From UBA5072 sp964560225 (GTDB taxonomy: Bacteria; Bacteroidota; Bacteroidia; Bacteroidales; UBA10428): a stretch of DNA of 64,000 nucleotides. Positions 8,076-16,107 of this stretch are shown here, one piece after another. The position numbers and the translations under genes are program-made. The notes below the pieces were generated by a model. The model did not search any database. It had not been told where the DNA came from and saw only the letters and a list, made by a program, of their open reading frames with translations. Where the stretch lies: NCBI GenBank assembly GCA_964560225.1, contig CAZLLD010000002.1, positions 43,251 to 107,250 on the forward strand, in the 5' to 3' direction. Within the stretch, counting starts at the first letter, position 1. Each line of letters starts with the position of its first letter.

Positions 8076-10271
8076 TCAATAACCCGGATCCACTCTGCTC
8101 ACCTTGAAAACGCCTTTGATGGCGGCCAGTCTTCCCATGAGTGATTCCAAGTGTGCGGTATCGCGGATGGTAATCTTGAGACGGCCCCTGAATATGCCTG
8201 TTTCCGTGTCGAAATTCATCGATCTCAGGCTGATCTTCAAATCTTTGGTAAGCACATTGGAAATGTTGTTGAGTATGTTCGGATCGTTCTCTCCCTGTAT
8301 ATTAACTTCAACTGTAAATAAGGTTTCCTTTCCTCCTGATTTCCAACGCGCTTTAACTACCCGGTAACCATATTTGGAAATCAGTTGGGCGGCATTTGGA
8401 CAATTCAGCCGGTGTACCTTAATACCTTCACTTACAGTAACAAAACCGAAGATTTCATCGCCAAAAATGGGATTGCAGCATTTGGCCAGTTTGAAATCAA
8501 CGTTGGCCAGCTTGTCATCAATGACCAGAAAGTCTTCCGATTTAATCAGCGATTCAGCCTGCTGTTGAACCGGTGCTTCAGTTTCCACAACATGCTTTTC
8601 GGTTTCAACCGGTTCCTGAAGCAATTCCTTGATGTGGGCCAGGTCAATCTCTTCGCCGGCAATCTGAAAATAGAGATCCTGGGCGGTTTTAAATTTATAC
8701 GCCTTGAGCAGCTTGCGAACGGTTTCGTCGGAAAAAGGTATTTTCCAGTTCTTCAACCGCCTGATGAGTATTTCCCGTCCGTTTTCCGCTTGTTTTACAC
8801 GGGCTTCGTTGAGCTTGAAACGTATTTTGGTTTTGGCTTTGGAGGTGACAACGAAATTGAGCCAGTCCATTTTGGGCGTCTGGTTCTTGGAGGTCAGCAC
8901 CTCCACACGGTCACCGTTTTGCATCACATGCCTGATGGGCACAACCTTTGCGTTCACTTTGGCTCCAGTGCACATGGAGCCCACTTCGGAATGTATGTCA
9001 TAGGCAAAATCGAGTACGGTGGCCCCGGAAGGAAATTTTCTCAGATCGCCCTTGGGGGTGAACACAAAGATTTCTTTGGAATACAGGCTCAGCTTGAAAT
9101 CATCGAGAAATTCACCAGCATCGGGTTCCGGTGTTTCCAACACCTCCCTGATCCGTTTCAGCCATTCTTCCAAACCTTGTTCTCCTTCAAGTCCTTTATA
9201 CTTCCAGTGGGCTGCGAATCCCTTCTCGGCAATTTCATTCATTCTTTCGGTTCTGATCTGTACCTCCACCCAGCGGCCGTCGGGACCCACTACGGTGGTG
9301 TGAAGCGACTCGTAACCGTTGGTTTTTGGAACCGAGATCCAGTCGCGCAGCCTCTTGGGATTGGGCTGGTATAAGTCGGTCACCGTGCTGTAGACCTGCC
9401 AGCAATCGGCTTTTTCGTTTTTCAGTTCGCTGTTCAGGATGATTCGTATGGCAAACAGGTCATAGATGTCTTCAAAAGCCACTCCCTTGTTGATCATTTT
9501 ATTCCAGATAGAATGGATGGATTTGGGTCGCCCTTTGATTTCAAAGGAGAAACCCTGATTTTTCAGCGTTTCTTCAACGGGCTTGATGAATTCACCGATG
9601 AATTGTTTGCGGTCACGCATGGTTTGAGCCAGCTTGCGCGCAATGGAATCATACGTTTTGCGATCGGACACCTTGAGCGCCAGGTCTTCCATTTCCGATT
9701 TGATGATGTAAAATCCGAGGCGGTGTGCAAGGGGGGCATACAGGTACGAGGCTTCCGAAGCAATGCGAATCTGCTCTTCCTGTGGCAGTTCTTTCATGGA
9801 GCGCATCTCGTATAGATGCCCGGCAATTTTTATCAGGATAACCCGTACATCCCCAGCCAGGTTCAGCAGCAGGTTGCGGAAATTTTCGGCCTGTGGTGCC
9901 AGTGCGTTACTCCCGAAGGTGCGGATGGAGTTCAGTCCGCCGGTAATAACGGACACCGGTTTGCCATAGTTTTTTTCAATTTCTGCCAGGGTGGTTTTCT
10001 CTTTCCTGAGGACCCTCAGCAAGAATATACTTAATACGGATGTCACTCCCAGCCCGATTTCGCTCACAGCTATTTCAGAAATTTCTATGGCTGCTAAGGC
10101 CTGCCGCTGTCCTTCAAAATCCTCCGGGCCGTTAATGCAATTGATCATGGCATTGCAGGCATCCCTGATTTTTGAGTAATCCCGGATTCCTTTGCTTTTT
10201 CGGATCAGCCGGATGAGTTTCTCAAACTTGTTTCTGATTTTCTGAATATGTTCGGGGTGTTTAACAGGCAT
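8076..10271 (-). CDS. RelA/SpoT family (p)ppGpp synthetase with degenerate HD domain
   Basis: The 731-residue protein has the long Rel architecture: an HD-like hydrolase region (about 45-195), the synthetase domain (about 240-375, with GRPKSIHSIWNKM and TNGYESLHTTV), a TGS domain (about 395-455, EIFVFTPKGDLRKFPSGATV), a conserved-cysteine region (FKLAKCCNP) and a C-terminal ACT domain. The HD dyad and the downstream DRxHNMR segment are not preserved (IKIAGHLYEMRSM takes its place), so ppGpp hydrolysis is unlikely and the enzyme is probably a synthetase-only RelA-type protein. Bacteroidota often carry a second Rel with intact HD elsewhere. Start ATG at 10271 follows a TAACTTTG -7 box. Confidence 0.87.
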   Translation of the reverse strand: MPVKHPEHIQKIRNKFEKLIRLIRKSKGIRDYSKIRDACNAMINCINGPEDFEGQRQALAAIEISEIAVSEIGLGVTSVLSIFLLRVLRKEKTTLAEIEKNYGKPVSVITGGLNSIRTFGSNALAPQAENFRNLLLNLAGDVRVILIKIAGHLYEMRSMKELPQEEQIRIASEASYLYAPLAHRLGFYIIKSEMEDLALKVSDRKTYDSIARKLAQTMRDRKQFIGEFIKPVEETLKNQGFSFEIKGRPKSIHSIWNKMINKGVAFEDIYDLFAIRIILNSELKNEKADCWQVYSTVTDLYQPNPKRLRDWISVPKTNGYESLHTTVVGPDGRWVEVQIRTERMNEIAEKGFAAHWKYKGLEGEQGLEEWLKRIREVLETPEPDAGEFLDDFKLSLYSKEIFVFTPKGDLRKFPSGATVLDFAYDIHSEVGSMCTGAKVNAKVVPIRHVMQNGDRVEVLTSKNQTPKMDWLNFVVTSKAKTKIRFKLNEARVKQAENGREILIRRLKNWKIPFSDETVRKLLKAYKFKTAQDLYFQIAGEEIDLAHIKELLQEPVETEKHVVETEAPVQQQAESLIKSEDFLVIDDKLANVDFKLAKCCNPIFGDEIFGFVTVSEGIKVHRLNCPNAAQLISKYGYRVVKARWKSGGKETLFTVEVNIQGENDPNILNNISNVLTKDLKISLRSMNFDTETGIFRGRLKITIRDTAHLESLMGRLAAIKGVFKVSRVDPGY

Positions 10272-10299
10272 GAAAGTCAGTCTTGATACATGGTTTATG

Positions 10300-10307
10300 C
10301 AAAGTTA
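10300..10307 (-). promoter_or_regulatory. -7 promoter box for the relA-like gene
   Basis: The minus strand reads TAACTTTG (TAnnTTTG consensus) about 29 nt upstream of the ATG at 10271, which predicts a leader of roughly 20 nt. The -33 element is not clear. Confidence 0.45.
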
Positions 10308-10351
10308 GTTTTTTTGTGTATTTTTATCAGCCCTGTTCACAATTATAATTT

Positions 10352-10897
10352 ATGGCAACAAACAGACAGGCAGCGCCGATTTTACTGCAGCAGGTGAAGG
10401 AACACCTGGGTGATTCAAGCAAAAAACTTAACGAGTTAACTGTCAACATGGTAATTGATAATCCTTTATTAATTGAACCTTTACTTGAGATTTCACTTTA
10501 CGAGCGTGAACCGTGGTCGCAACGCGCATCCAGGGTATTGTCGGTTTATTTCTGCAGATTTCCTGAAATGCTGAAACCTCATGTTGGCAGGATCCTCACT
10601 CACCTCAGCAAACTGAAATCAGAAGGTCCGCTGCGCAATTTTTTGAAAATCTTTTCAGAAGTACCGTTGAACCTGGGCAATAAAAACAAGTCGATTCTGC
10701 TGAACCTGTGCTTTGATTGCATGTCCGAAGAATGTTCCATAGCTGTTAAGGCTTACAGCATGGATATTCTTTACCATTTCAGTACGGAAATTCCGGAAAT
10801 CAAAAATGAGCTTTACCACCTGATTGAATCGCAAATGCCTGATTTTTCGGCTGGATTGAAAAGCCGTGGAAAAAAAATATTAAAAAAACTTGCCTGA
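10352..10897 (+). CDS. All-helical protein, HEAT/ARM-repeat-like, unknown function
   Basis: I do not recognise a named family. The 181-residue product has no signal peptide or membrane segment and consists of successive amphipathic helices (for example LLIEPLLEISLYE, GRILTHLSKLKS, AYSMDILYHFSTEIP), resembling a short HEAT/ARM solenoid such as those in DNA alkylation repair-like or scaffold proteins. The C terminus is basic (LKSRGKKILKKLA). It is divergent from the relA-like gene across an 80-nt promoter region and convergent with a HAD phosphatase 31 nt downstream. Cytoplasmic location is likely. Confidence 0.6.
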   Translation: MATNRQAAPILLQQVKEHLGDSSKKLNELTVNMVIDNPLLIEPLLEISLYEREPWSQRASRVLSVYFCRFPEMLKPHVGRILTHLSKLKSEGPLRNFLKIFSEVPLNLGNKNKSILLNLCFDCMSEECSIAVKAYSMDILYHFSTEIPEIKNELYHLIESQMPDFSAGLKSRGKKILKKLA

Positions 10898-10928
10898 TCC
10901 CTAATAGTCTTTACCTGAATAGACTTAT

Positions 10929-11588
10929 TTACTGCATTTCCAGGAGCAACGGGTACAGATCACTCACCCGTGTAGCTATGTAATCGGGATTGCATGCAGT
11001 TATTTCTGCTTCCGTTGTGAAACCGTAAGTAACACCAATTGAATCGATTTCGAGTTCCGCGGCAGCCTCAATGTCATACCGGGTATCGCCAACTACAACC
11101 ACGGAATCCGGATCTTGAATGCCGTTTCTTCGCAAAATACCGGCAACCAGATCTACTTTGGCCGCATGGTTTCCCTGGTAATCGGCACCGCTTATTTCCT
11201 GAAAATACCTGCTGATTCCGAAATAATCCAGTACCTGATTGGCAAATATCTGGTACTTGGCTGTGGCTACATACAACAAAACGCCTTCGCGGTTGAGCTG
11301 CTCCAGCAGTTCTTTGATGCCATCATATAAAGAATTCTCAAACAAGCCTTTAGAGGAATAATACTCACGAAATACTTGAACTGCTCTCTCGTTATCTGTT
11401 CCCCGCAATTTGAACAGATCCGAAAAACCTTTTTGAAGGGAAGGCCCGATCAGTGTTTTAATTGCCTCATTTCCCGGGTTTGCTAACCCTAGTTTTTCAA
11501 AAGTATAGTAGTAGGCATTATAAATACCGGGTCGTGAATCGGACAAGGTGCCGTCGAGGTCAAAAATTACATGTTTGTATTTGTACAT
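10929..11588 (-). CDS. HAD-family hydrolase, phosphoglycolate phosphatase-like
   Basis: A 219-residue HAD superfamily phosphatase. Motif I is FDLDGTLSDS with nucleophile Asp10 and acid/base Asp12; motif II is the Thr of VATAKYQ; motif IV is VVVGDTRYDIEAA. A helical cap sits between motifs I and II (about residues 18-80), as in the Gph/PGP subgroup, which hydrolyses 2-phosphoglycolate or related small phosphates in the cytoplasm. Substrate assignment within this subgroup from sequence alone is weak. It is transcribed leftward from a TATCTTTG -7 box at 11649-11656. Confidence 0.8.
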   Translation of the reverse strand: MYKYKHVIFDLDGTLSDSRPGIYNAYYYTFEKLGLANPGNEAIKTLIGPSLQKGFSDLFKLRGTDNERAVQVFREYYSSKGLFENSLYDGIKELLEQLNREGVLLYVATAKYQIFANQVLDYFGISRYFQEISGADYQGNHAAKVDLVAGILRRNGIQDPDSVVVVGDTRYDIEAAAELEIDSIGVTYGFTTEAEITACNPDYIATRVSDLYPLLLEMQ

Positions 11589-11648
11589 TGCTGTAAATAT
11601 GCTATTTTTATCGGTTCAGAATTGTCTGAACGGTTGCAATTTGACCGG

Positions 11649-11656
11649 CAAAGATA
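11649..11656 (-). promoter_or_regulatory. -7 promoter box for the HAD phosphatase
   Basis: The minus strand reads TATCTTTG, an exact TAnnTTTG match, about 60 nt upstream of the ATG at 11588. A 7-bp hairpin (GTTCAGA/TCTGAAC, about 11614-11632) lies in the predicted leader. Confidence 0.45.
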
Positions 11657-11717
11657 GGAGGATTAATTAATTCCTGTTGATACTAACAACCATAATTAAC
11701 TAACTAAAACTAACAAA

Positions 11718-12068
11718 ATGGGAAAAGGAGATAAAAAAACCAAGAGAGGAAAGTTATTCCAGGGTTCATTCGGTGTAAGAAGGCCAAAAAAGGCTGCAAA
11801 AGCTAAGAAGCAGGGGGTGCCGGTTGCCGATAAGAAAAAGGAAGTCAAAGAAGTAAAGGTTCCAAAAGAAGTAAAAATGCCGAAAGAAGTGAAGGAACCT
11901 GTTGAAGTTGTTGAGGTTAATGAAACTCCTAAGGAAGTTAAAGAAACCAAAAAGGTTGAAAAAGTTGTTAAAGAGCCGAAAGCTGCAAAAGAAACTGCAA
12001 AACCTGCAAAGGCCGCTGCAACAACTAAGAAAGAAACCAAACCAAAAAAAACGGAAAGTAAGGAATAA
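11718..12068 (+). CDS. 30S ribosomal protein THX family with long Lys/Glu repeat tail
   Basis: The first about 28 residues (MGKGDKKTKRGKLFQGSFG followed by VRRPKK) match the small THX/Thx ribosomal protein of Bacteroidota, a short basic peptide that stabilises the 30S head. The rest of the 116 residues is a low-complexity Lys/Glu/Val/Pro/Ala tail with recurring KEVK and PKEVK units (about residues 40-80), then an Ala/Lys-rich end resembling histone H1-like proteins. The usual THX is much shorter, so this is an extended form. Its TAA overlaps the metZ ATG by one base (TAATG), implying translational coupling. Confidence 0.75.
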   Translation: MGKGDKKTKRGKLFQGSFGVRRPKKAAKAKKQGVPVADKKKEVKEVKVPKEVKMPKEVKEPVEVVEVNETPKEVKETKKVEKVVKEPKAAKETAKPAKAAATTKKETKPKKTESKE

Positions 12069-13285
12069 TGAGGAAGGATCAGGTCAGGCAGGAAACGCTT
12101 GCGGTCAGGTTACAGGCACACCGTTCAAAACACAAGGAGCACAGTGTGCCTGTTTATGAAACGTCAAGTTTCATTTTCGACAGTGCTGAGGAAGCCCGGG
12201 ATGTTTTTATTGACGAAAGCAAGGGTTTTATGTACTCGCGGTATGCGAATCCCAACACCGATGAGCTCATCACCAAGCTTTGTGCTTTGGAAGGAGCTGA
12301 AGATGGGGTAGCCACTGCATCAGGGATGGCAGCCGTATTTTTGAGCATGGCATCCATTTTAAGACCCGGAGATCATGTGGTGGCTGGCCGCCAGATTTTT
12401 GGGGCTACCCATACCCTGCTCACACAAATCCTGTCGAGATGGGGCATTTCTCACACCTATGCTGATATTAACAACAAGCGTGAATGGGAAAACGCCATCC
12501 TTCCCACCACCCGCCTGCTATATGCCGAAACGCCTACAAATCCTGGTATGGATATCATTGATCTGAAATGGCTTGGAAGGCTTGCCAAAAAGAACAATTT
12601 ATACCTGGTAATCGACAACAGCTTTGCCTCTCCGCTAATCCAGAATCCCATCAGGTTCGGTGCCGATTTGGTGGTTCATTCCACCACCAAATTCATCGAC
12701 GGCCAGGGCCGCACCATGGGAGGTGCCGTATTGGGAAACAAGGAAACCATGGCCGATGTAAGGTTGCTGGCAAAGGTAACTGGGCCGGTCATGTCGCCGC
12801 ATAACGCATGGATTCTCTCAAAAAGTCTGGAAACACTGGCCGCTCGTATGGAGAAGCATTGCAGCAACGCGCATCAACTGGCTTTATTTTTGGAAAAGAA
12901 ACCGGGGATAGCTCGGGTCAGATATCCTTTTCTGCCTTCTCATCCACAATACGAAGTGGCAAAAAAGCAGATGACCCTGGGGGGAGGTCTTTTATCTGTT
13001 GAAATCAGGGGTGGCGCCAAAAAAGCCATGGACCTGATCAACAACCTGAAACTGGTTTCAGTTTCTTCTAACCTGGGAGATACAAGAACAATTGTCACCC
13101 ATCCTGCAACTACAACCCATTCAAAATTATCTCCCGAAGAAAGAAAGCTGTCCGGGATAACCGACGGCATGATCAGGGTTTCGGTAGGACTTGAACATAT
13201 TGATGATTTGTTGGCTGATTTTGATCAGGCATTAAAAGCCATTAAAAGCAGTACTAAAACAAAAAACCCGACCCGTCGTAAGTGA
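12068..13285 (+). CDS. metZ: O-succinylhomoserine sulfhydrylase (MetZ), Cys/Met-metabolism PLP enzyme
   Basis: A 405-residue PLP-dependent enzyme of the Cys/Met metabolism family. It shows YSRYANPNTDELITKLCALE, the cofactor region TASGMAA, the acidic LVIDNSFASP and the Schiff-base Lys208 in HSTTKFIDGQGR. The STTK-(F/Y)-IDGQGR form is characteristic of MetZ, which makes homocysteine directly from O-succinylhomoserine and sulfide in methionine synthesis. Cystathionine gamma-synthase/lyase relatives are the alternative. The ATG overlaps the stop of the THX gene, and the gene ends 14 nt before a convergent tRNA-Lys. Confidence 0.85.
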   Translation: MRKDQVRQETLAVRLQAHRSKHKEHSVPVYETSSFIFDSAEEARDVFIDESKGFMYSRYANPNTDELITKLCALEGAEDGVATASGMAAVFLSMASILRPGDHVVAGRQIFGATHTLLTQILSRWGISHTYADINNKREWENAILPTTRLLYAETPTNPGMDIIDLKWLGRLAKKNNLYLVIDNSFASPLIQNPIRFGADLVVHSTTKFIDGQGRTMGGAVLGNKETMADVRLLAKVTGPVMSPHNAWILSKSLETLAARMEKHCSNAHQLALFLEKKPGIARVRYPFLPSHPQYEVAKKQMTLGGGLLSVEIRGGAKKAMDLINNLKLVSVSSNLGDTRTIVTHPATTTHSKLSPEERKLSGITDGMIRVSVGLEHIDDLLADFDQALKAIKSSTKTKNPTRRK

Positions 13286-13299
13286 CTGTCAGGTTTTTG

Positions 13300-13372
13300 T
13301 CGGTCCGGAGGGGCTCGAACCCTCGACCCCATGATTAAGAGTCACGTGCTCTACCAGCTGAGCTACGGACCG
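13300..13372 (-). tRNA. tRNA-Lys (anticodon CUU)
   Basis: On the minus strand a 73-nt cloverleaf is complete: 7-bp acceptor CGGTCCG/CGGACCG, D arm GCTC/GAGC, anticodon stem CGTGA/TCATG with loop CTCTTAA giving anticodon CTT (Lys, AAG codons), and T arm GAGGG/CCCTC with TTCGAGC loop. The CCA end is not encoded. It has its own promoter at 13383-13411. Confidence 0.96.
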
Positions 13373-13382
13373 AAAGCGGGTG

Positions 13383-13411
13383 CAAATTTAGTAATATTTC
13401 GAAAAAAGCAA
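13383..13411 (-). promoter_or_regulatory. Promoter of tRNA-Lys(CUU)
   Basis: On the minus strand a TTG at 13411-13409 is followed after 18 nt by TAAATTTG (13390-13383), matching the Bacteroidota -33/-7 pattern with near-consensus spacing. The predicted transcription start is about 4-7 nt before the mature tRNA 5' end. Confidence 0.6.
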
Positions 13412-13430
13412 GTTTTATTTTGAGATTGTT

Positions 13431-14345
13431 TTGGAAGCATTTGATAATTGCCTGTTGTGTCCCAGAAATTGCGGGGTGAACCGCAATGCCGGTGAAACGG
13501 GTTATTGCGGATGTGATGCCGGATTCCATATCGCCTCAATTTGTATACACCAGGGTGAAGAGCCACCTATTAGCGGAACAAAAGGAATTTGCAATGTTTT
13601 TTTTACGGGGTGCAACCTGCAGTGCCTCTATTGTCAGAATTATCAGATCAGCTGCCGGAAAAACCGGAACCAGGATCAGAAATACACTCTTGCTGAAATC
13701 ACCGGGCAGATCATCAACATACTCAATCAGGGTATTGAAGCCGTGGGTTTCGTGTCTCCCACCCACTTCACCCCGCATGTCAGGGCCATCATCCATGAAT
13801 TGCACAAATCGGGGTATACTCCCATTACGGTATACAATTCAAACGGATATGATAAGGTGGAGATTCTTAATGGTTTAGAGGGTTTAATTGATGTTTATCT
13901 TCCCGATTTCAAGTACCTTGATCCTGATACTGCACTGAAATATTCGGGAGCGAAAGACTATCCCGAACATGCTCAAAAAGCACTCAAAGAAATGTTCAGG
14001 CAAAAGGGAAGTACGGTGGTAGTCAATGAAAACGGACAGGCAGTAACCGGAATGATCATCAGGCATCTGGTATTGCCTGGGCAATCTAAAGATTCCACCC
14101 AGATTCTGAAGTGGATTGCTGAAGAATTATCACCTTCCATGAGTATTTCCCTGATGTCGCAGTATTATCCCACTCCCGGTGTTGCCAGGTATTCGCAATT
14201 GGGCAGGAAGATCAGCGCCGCAGAATACCAGGAGGTATTGGATGCAATGGAGGCAATGGGATTTCACAAGGGATGGATCCAGGATTTTGAAAGTTCGGGG
14301 AATTACCGGCCGGATTTTGACAAAGAACATCCGTTTGAGACATAG
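13431..14345 (+). CDS. Radical SAM protein, PflA-like (COG1313 type)
   Basis: A 304-residue radical SAM protein with the 4Fe-4S triad Cys61-x3-Cys65-x2-Cys68 (GCNLQCLYCQN) and extra N-terminal cysteines (CLLCPRNCG, YCGC) typical of the pyruvate formate-lyase activating enzyme-like group. The family member's target is unknown; a glycyl-radical or modification activity is inferred only from family. The frame has no ATG near its N terminus, and TTG at 13431 is the best start because the CLLCPRNC motif follows at once and the frame is closed by a stop at about 13392. It is divergent from tRNA-Lys. It resembles the AmmeMemoRadiSam radical SAM gene at 59.5 kb but is not clustered with it. Confidence 0.78.
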   Translation: MEAFDNCLLCPRNCGVNRNAGETGYCGCDAGFHIASICIHQGEEPPISGTKGICNVFFTGCNLQCLYCQNYQISCRKNRNQDQKYTLAEITGQIINILNQGIEAVGFVSPTHFTPHVRAIIHELHKSGYTPITVYNSNGYDKVEILNGLEGLIDVYLPDFKYLDPDTALKYSGAKDYPEHAQKALKEMFRQKGSTVVVNENGQAVTGMIIRHLVLPGQSKDSTQILKWIAEELSPSMSISLMSQYYPTPGVARYSQLGRKISAAEYQEVLDAMEAMGFHKGWIQDFESSGNYRPDFDKEHPFET

Positions 14346-14363
14346 AAAGCTTTTTTAAATATC

Positions 14364-14391
14364 AAAAAAAGCGAAGTCAGGAGACTCCGCT
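14364..14391 (-). terminator. Intrinsic terminator of the DUF4252/sigma operon
   Basis: On the minus strand a 9-bp stem with one mismatch (AGCGGAGTC/GACTTCGCT, loop TCCT) is followed by a run of seven T residues, about 85 nt after the stop codon at 14477. Confidence 0.7.
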
Positions 14392-14476
14392 TAGCTCTCG
14401 GAATTGATATTTACCACCATACGCTTGGCGCAGTTTGCAACTACGCCTTCCAAATTGGCTTTTGAACGGCCTCGCC

Positions 14477-15001
14477 CTACTCTTTCATTTTTTCCAGGTT
14501 CTCCATTCCTTCAATATTCATGCTTTTGGCCAGTTTCGAGATGTTCTTCATGTCGATATCACCCTGGATGCTGATGAGCACACTCTCATTCTTGCCGCCG
14601 ATGACCATCAGCAATTCGGCGATTTTCCGGTTTTTATCTTCCTTTGCGTAGAATTTGATATCCTGATCTTTCTCCTTAACTACCATGATTTCCTTGTAGG
14701 GTGATGAGGGAATGACTTTCATGATCTCCTGGTAGAGGTTTACCGGGGCCGGTGTGGCCGGATCATCGTCGGTAACCAGGATTTTTATACAGTCGAGTTT
14801 GCTGATAACCTCGTTCATGTCGTCGTCAGATTTCGCACCGGCATCGTTGCTGCGGAACATATCAAACATGTACTTGGAAATGTACACCGAGGTATATCCT
14901 TCAGCGCCGGAGTATTTATCAAATAGCTTATCCATGATGCTTTGAGCCTGCAATCCGGCTGACAGTGCCAAAAATCCGGTAACCATTAGGATTGTTTTCA
15001 T
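14477..15001 (-). CDS. DUF4252 domain exported protein (second copy in operon)
   Basis: A 174-residue protein with a signal peptide (MKTILMVTGFLALSAGLQA, cleavage near 19) and a DUF4252 domain, recognised by SIMDKLFDKYSGAEGYTSVYIS and a later VISIQGDIDMKNISKLAKS-like strand-helix pattern. DUF4252 proteins are small periplasmic or membrane-associated proteins of Bacteroidota with no known function. It is the last gene of a four-gene leftward operon, 7 nt from the anti-sigma-like gene, and is paralogous to the first gene (16108-16620). The pairing with an ECF sigma factor suggests an envelope-sensing role, which is inference. Confidence 0.78.
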   Translation of the reverse strand: MKTILMVTGFLALSAGLQAQSIMDKLFDKYSGAEGYTSVYISKYMFDMFRSNDAGAKSDDDMNEVISKLDCIKILVTDDDPATPAPVNLYQEIMKVIPSSPYKEIMVVKEKDQDIKFYAKEDKNRKIAELLMVIGGKNESVLISIQGDIDMKNISKLAKSMNIEGMENLEKMKE

Positions 15002-15008
15002 GACTTAT

Positions 15009-15578
15009 TTATTTTTTCAGATTTGACGATTGGTTAATTATGGAAACCAAGTTCAACATACCCAGGCTTTCATCCATTTTACCCAGATTCTGGAGTTGAT
15101 CGGTTCCTGTATTTATTTTAGAGACGTTGTTTAAAGGTTCGAGTCCTCTGTTCATTTTCTGTGAAATATACATCAATGCTTTTTGTGTTTCCTGGTACGC
15201 CAGTTGCGGATCATTATAGGTATCTTTCACTTGCTGGTGCCGGAACTGGTTGACAAGAATAACTGAAAGACCGATTGCCATTGCAATTGAGGCTGCCATC
15301 AGCAGGTGCCTGAGCGGCATCCGGGTTTTCTTTTCTCCATTCGTTTCCAGGCTCATGATCCTGTTCATGATTTTAGTTTCCAGAGCCTCATTTTCTGCCG
15401 GAGACAACAAATTCTGATCGAGCAGGTTGAAAAAGGCCCTGTAAGGAATCAGGTCTTCTTCAATGGGCTGATCGCCTGTAAAGCAATCTCTGAGTGTACG
15501 CTCTTCATCCAATGTGGTAGCGCCCTCAAAGTACCTTGCCAGCAGTTGTCTGATTCGGTTTGTGTCCATCTGATTCAT
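15009..15578 (-). CDS. Single-span membrane protein, probable anti-sigma factor
   Basis: The 189-residue product (ATG at 15578; an upstream in-frame start at 15638 would lie deep inside the sigma gene) has a cytoplasmic N-terminal segment with helices (DTNRIRQLLARYFEGATTLDEE), one transmembrane helix (about residues 102-122, LLMAASIAMAIGLSVILV) and an extracytoplasmic tail. Position directly downstream of and overlapping the ECF sigma gene by about 53 nt, with this topology, points to the cognate anti-sigma factor. No zinc-binding HxxxCxxC motif is seen, so it is not a ZAS-type protein. Functional call rests on context. Confidence 0.68.
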   Translation of the reverse strand: MNQMDTNRIRQLLARYFEGATTLDEERTLRDCFTGDQPIEEDLIPYRAFFNLLDQNLLSPAENEALETKIMNRIMSLETNGEKKTRMPLRHLLMAASIAMAIGLSVILVNQFRHQQVKDTYNDPQLAYQETQKALMYISQKMNRGLEPLNNVSKINTGTDQLQNLGKMDESLGMLNLVSIINQSSNLKK

Positions 15579-16071
15579 ACTTTTGCATTGCTTCTTTAAT
15601 GTGATTGCGTGCTCTCGAAAGGTTAACCCGAATAGCATTAACCTGCATATCCATTACTTCGCTTATATCTTCAAATTCAAGTCCTTCAAACTCTCTCAAC
15701 TGAACTATTTGACGCTGTTGTTCAGGAAGCTGATCCAGTATCTGTTTCAGCAAGCCCAGCTTATCATTGTTTTCCAGGATCCGGTGCGGATCATCGTTTT
15801 CCGAGCGCCTGTCAAACCATTTCTGGTAGCTTTCAATATAAACCGGCTTTCGTGCTTTGATCCGGTCGAGGCACCAGTTTCTGGTCATTTTCATTGCAAA
15901 AGCTTCGACGCTTTTCAGCGATTCCAGAGAATCCCTGATTTTCCAGAGTTTCAAATATACTTCCTGAACCGTATCCTCAGCTTCACTTTTATCCCTAAGC
16001 AGCAGGCAGGCAAAGCGGTATAGTTTCCCGCTCAATGGCAGCATGTTCTTTTTAAATTCATTTGCATCCAT
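15526..16071 (-). CDS. ECF-type RNA polymerase sigma factor
   Basis: A 181-residue sigma-70 family protein with region 2 (about residues 12-80, including YRFACLLLRDKSEAEDTVQ and AFAMKMTRNWCLDRIK) and region 4 (about 110-160, LPEQQRQIVQLREFEGLEF with DISEVMDMQVNAIRVNLSRA as the helix-turn-helix). Length and lack of region 3 fit the ECF group. It is the second gene of the DUF4252 - sigma - anti-sigma - DUF4252 operon, suggesting autoregulation of envelope genes. Confidence 0.9.
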   Translation of the reverse strand: MDANEFKKNMLPLSGKLYRFACLLLRDKSEAEDTVQEVYLKLWKIRDSLESLKSVEAFAMKMTRNWCLDRIKARKPVYIESYQKWFDRRSENDDPHRILENNDKLGLLKQILDQLPEQQRQIVQLREFEGLEFEDISEVMDMQVNAIRVNLSRARNHIKEAMQKYESDGHKPNQTTAGKVL

Positions 16072-16107
16072 AGGATCTGCCTGTTAAACCGACTTAGGTA
16101 AAGTTAA

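Noticed and set aside
8385..9374. A 329-codon open frame on the plus strand inside the relA-like gene
   Set aside because: It is antisense to a clearly conserved protein, has no domain or promoter, and reflects the codon bias of the real gene.
13431..14345. Membership of the PflA-like radical SAM gene in the AmmeMemoRadiSam set
   Set aside because: It is related in sequence pattern but lies 42 kb away, with no Memo or AMMECR1 neighbour, and lacks the N-terminal signal and C-terminal zinc ribbon.
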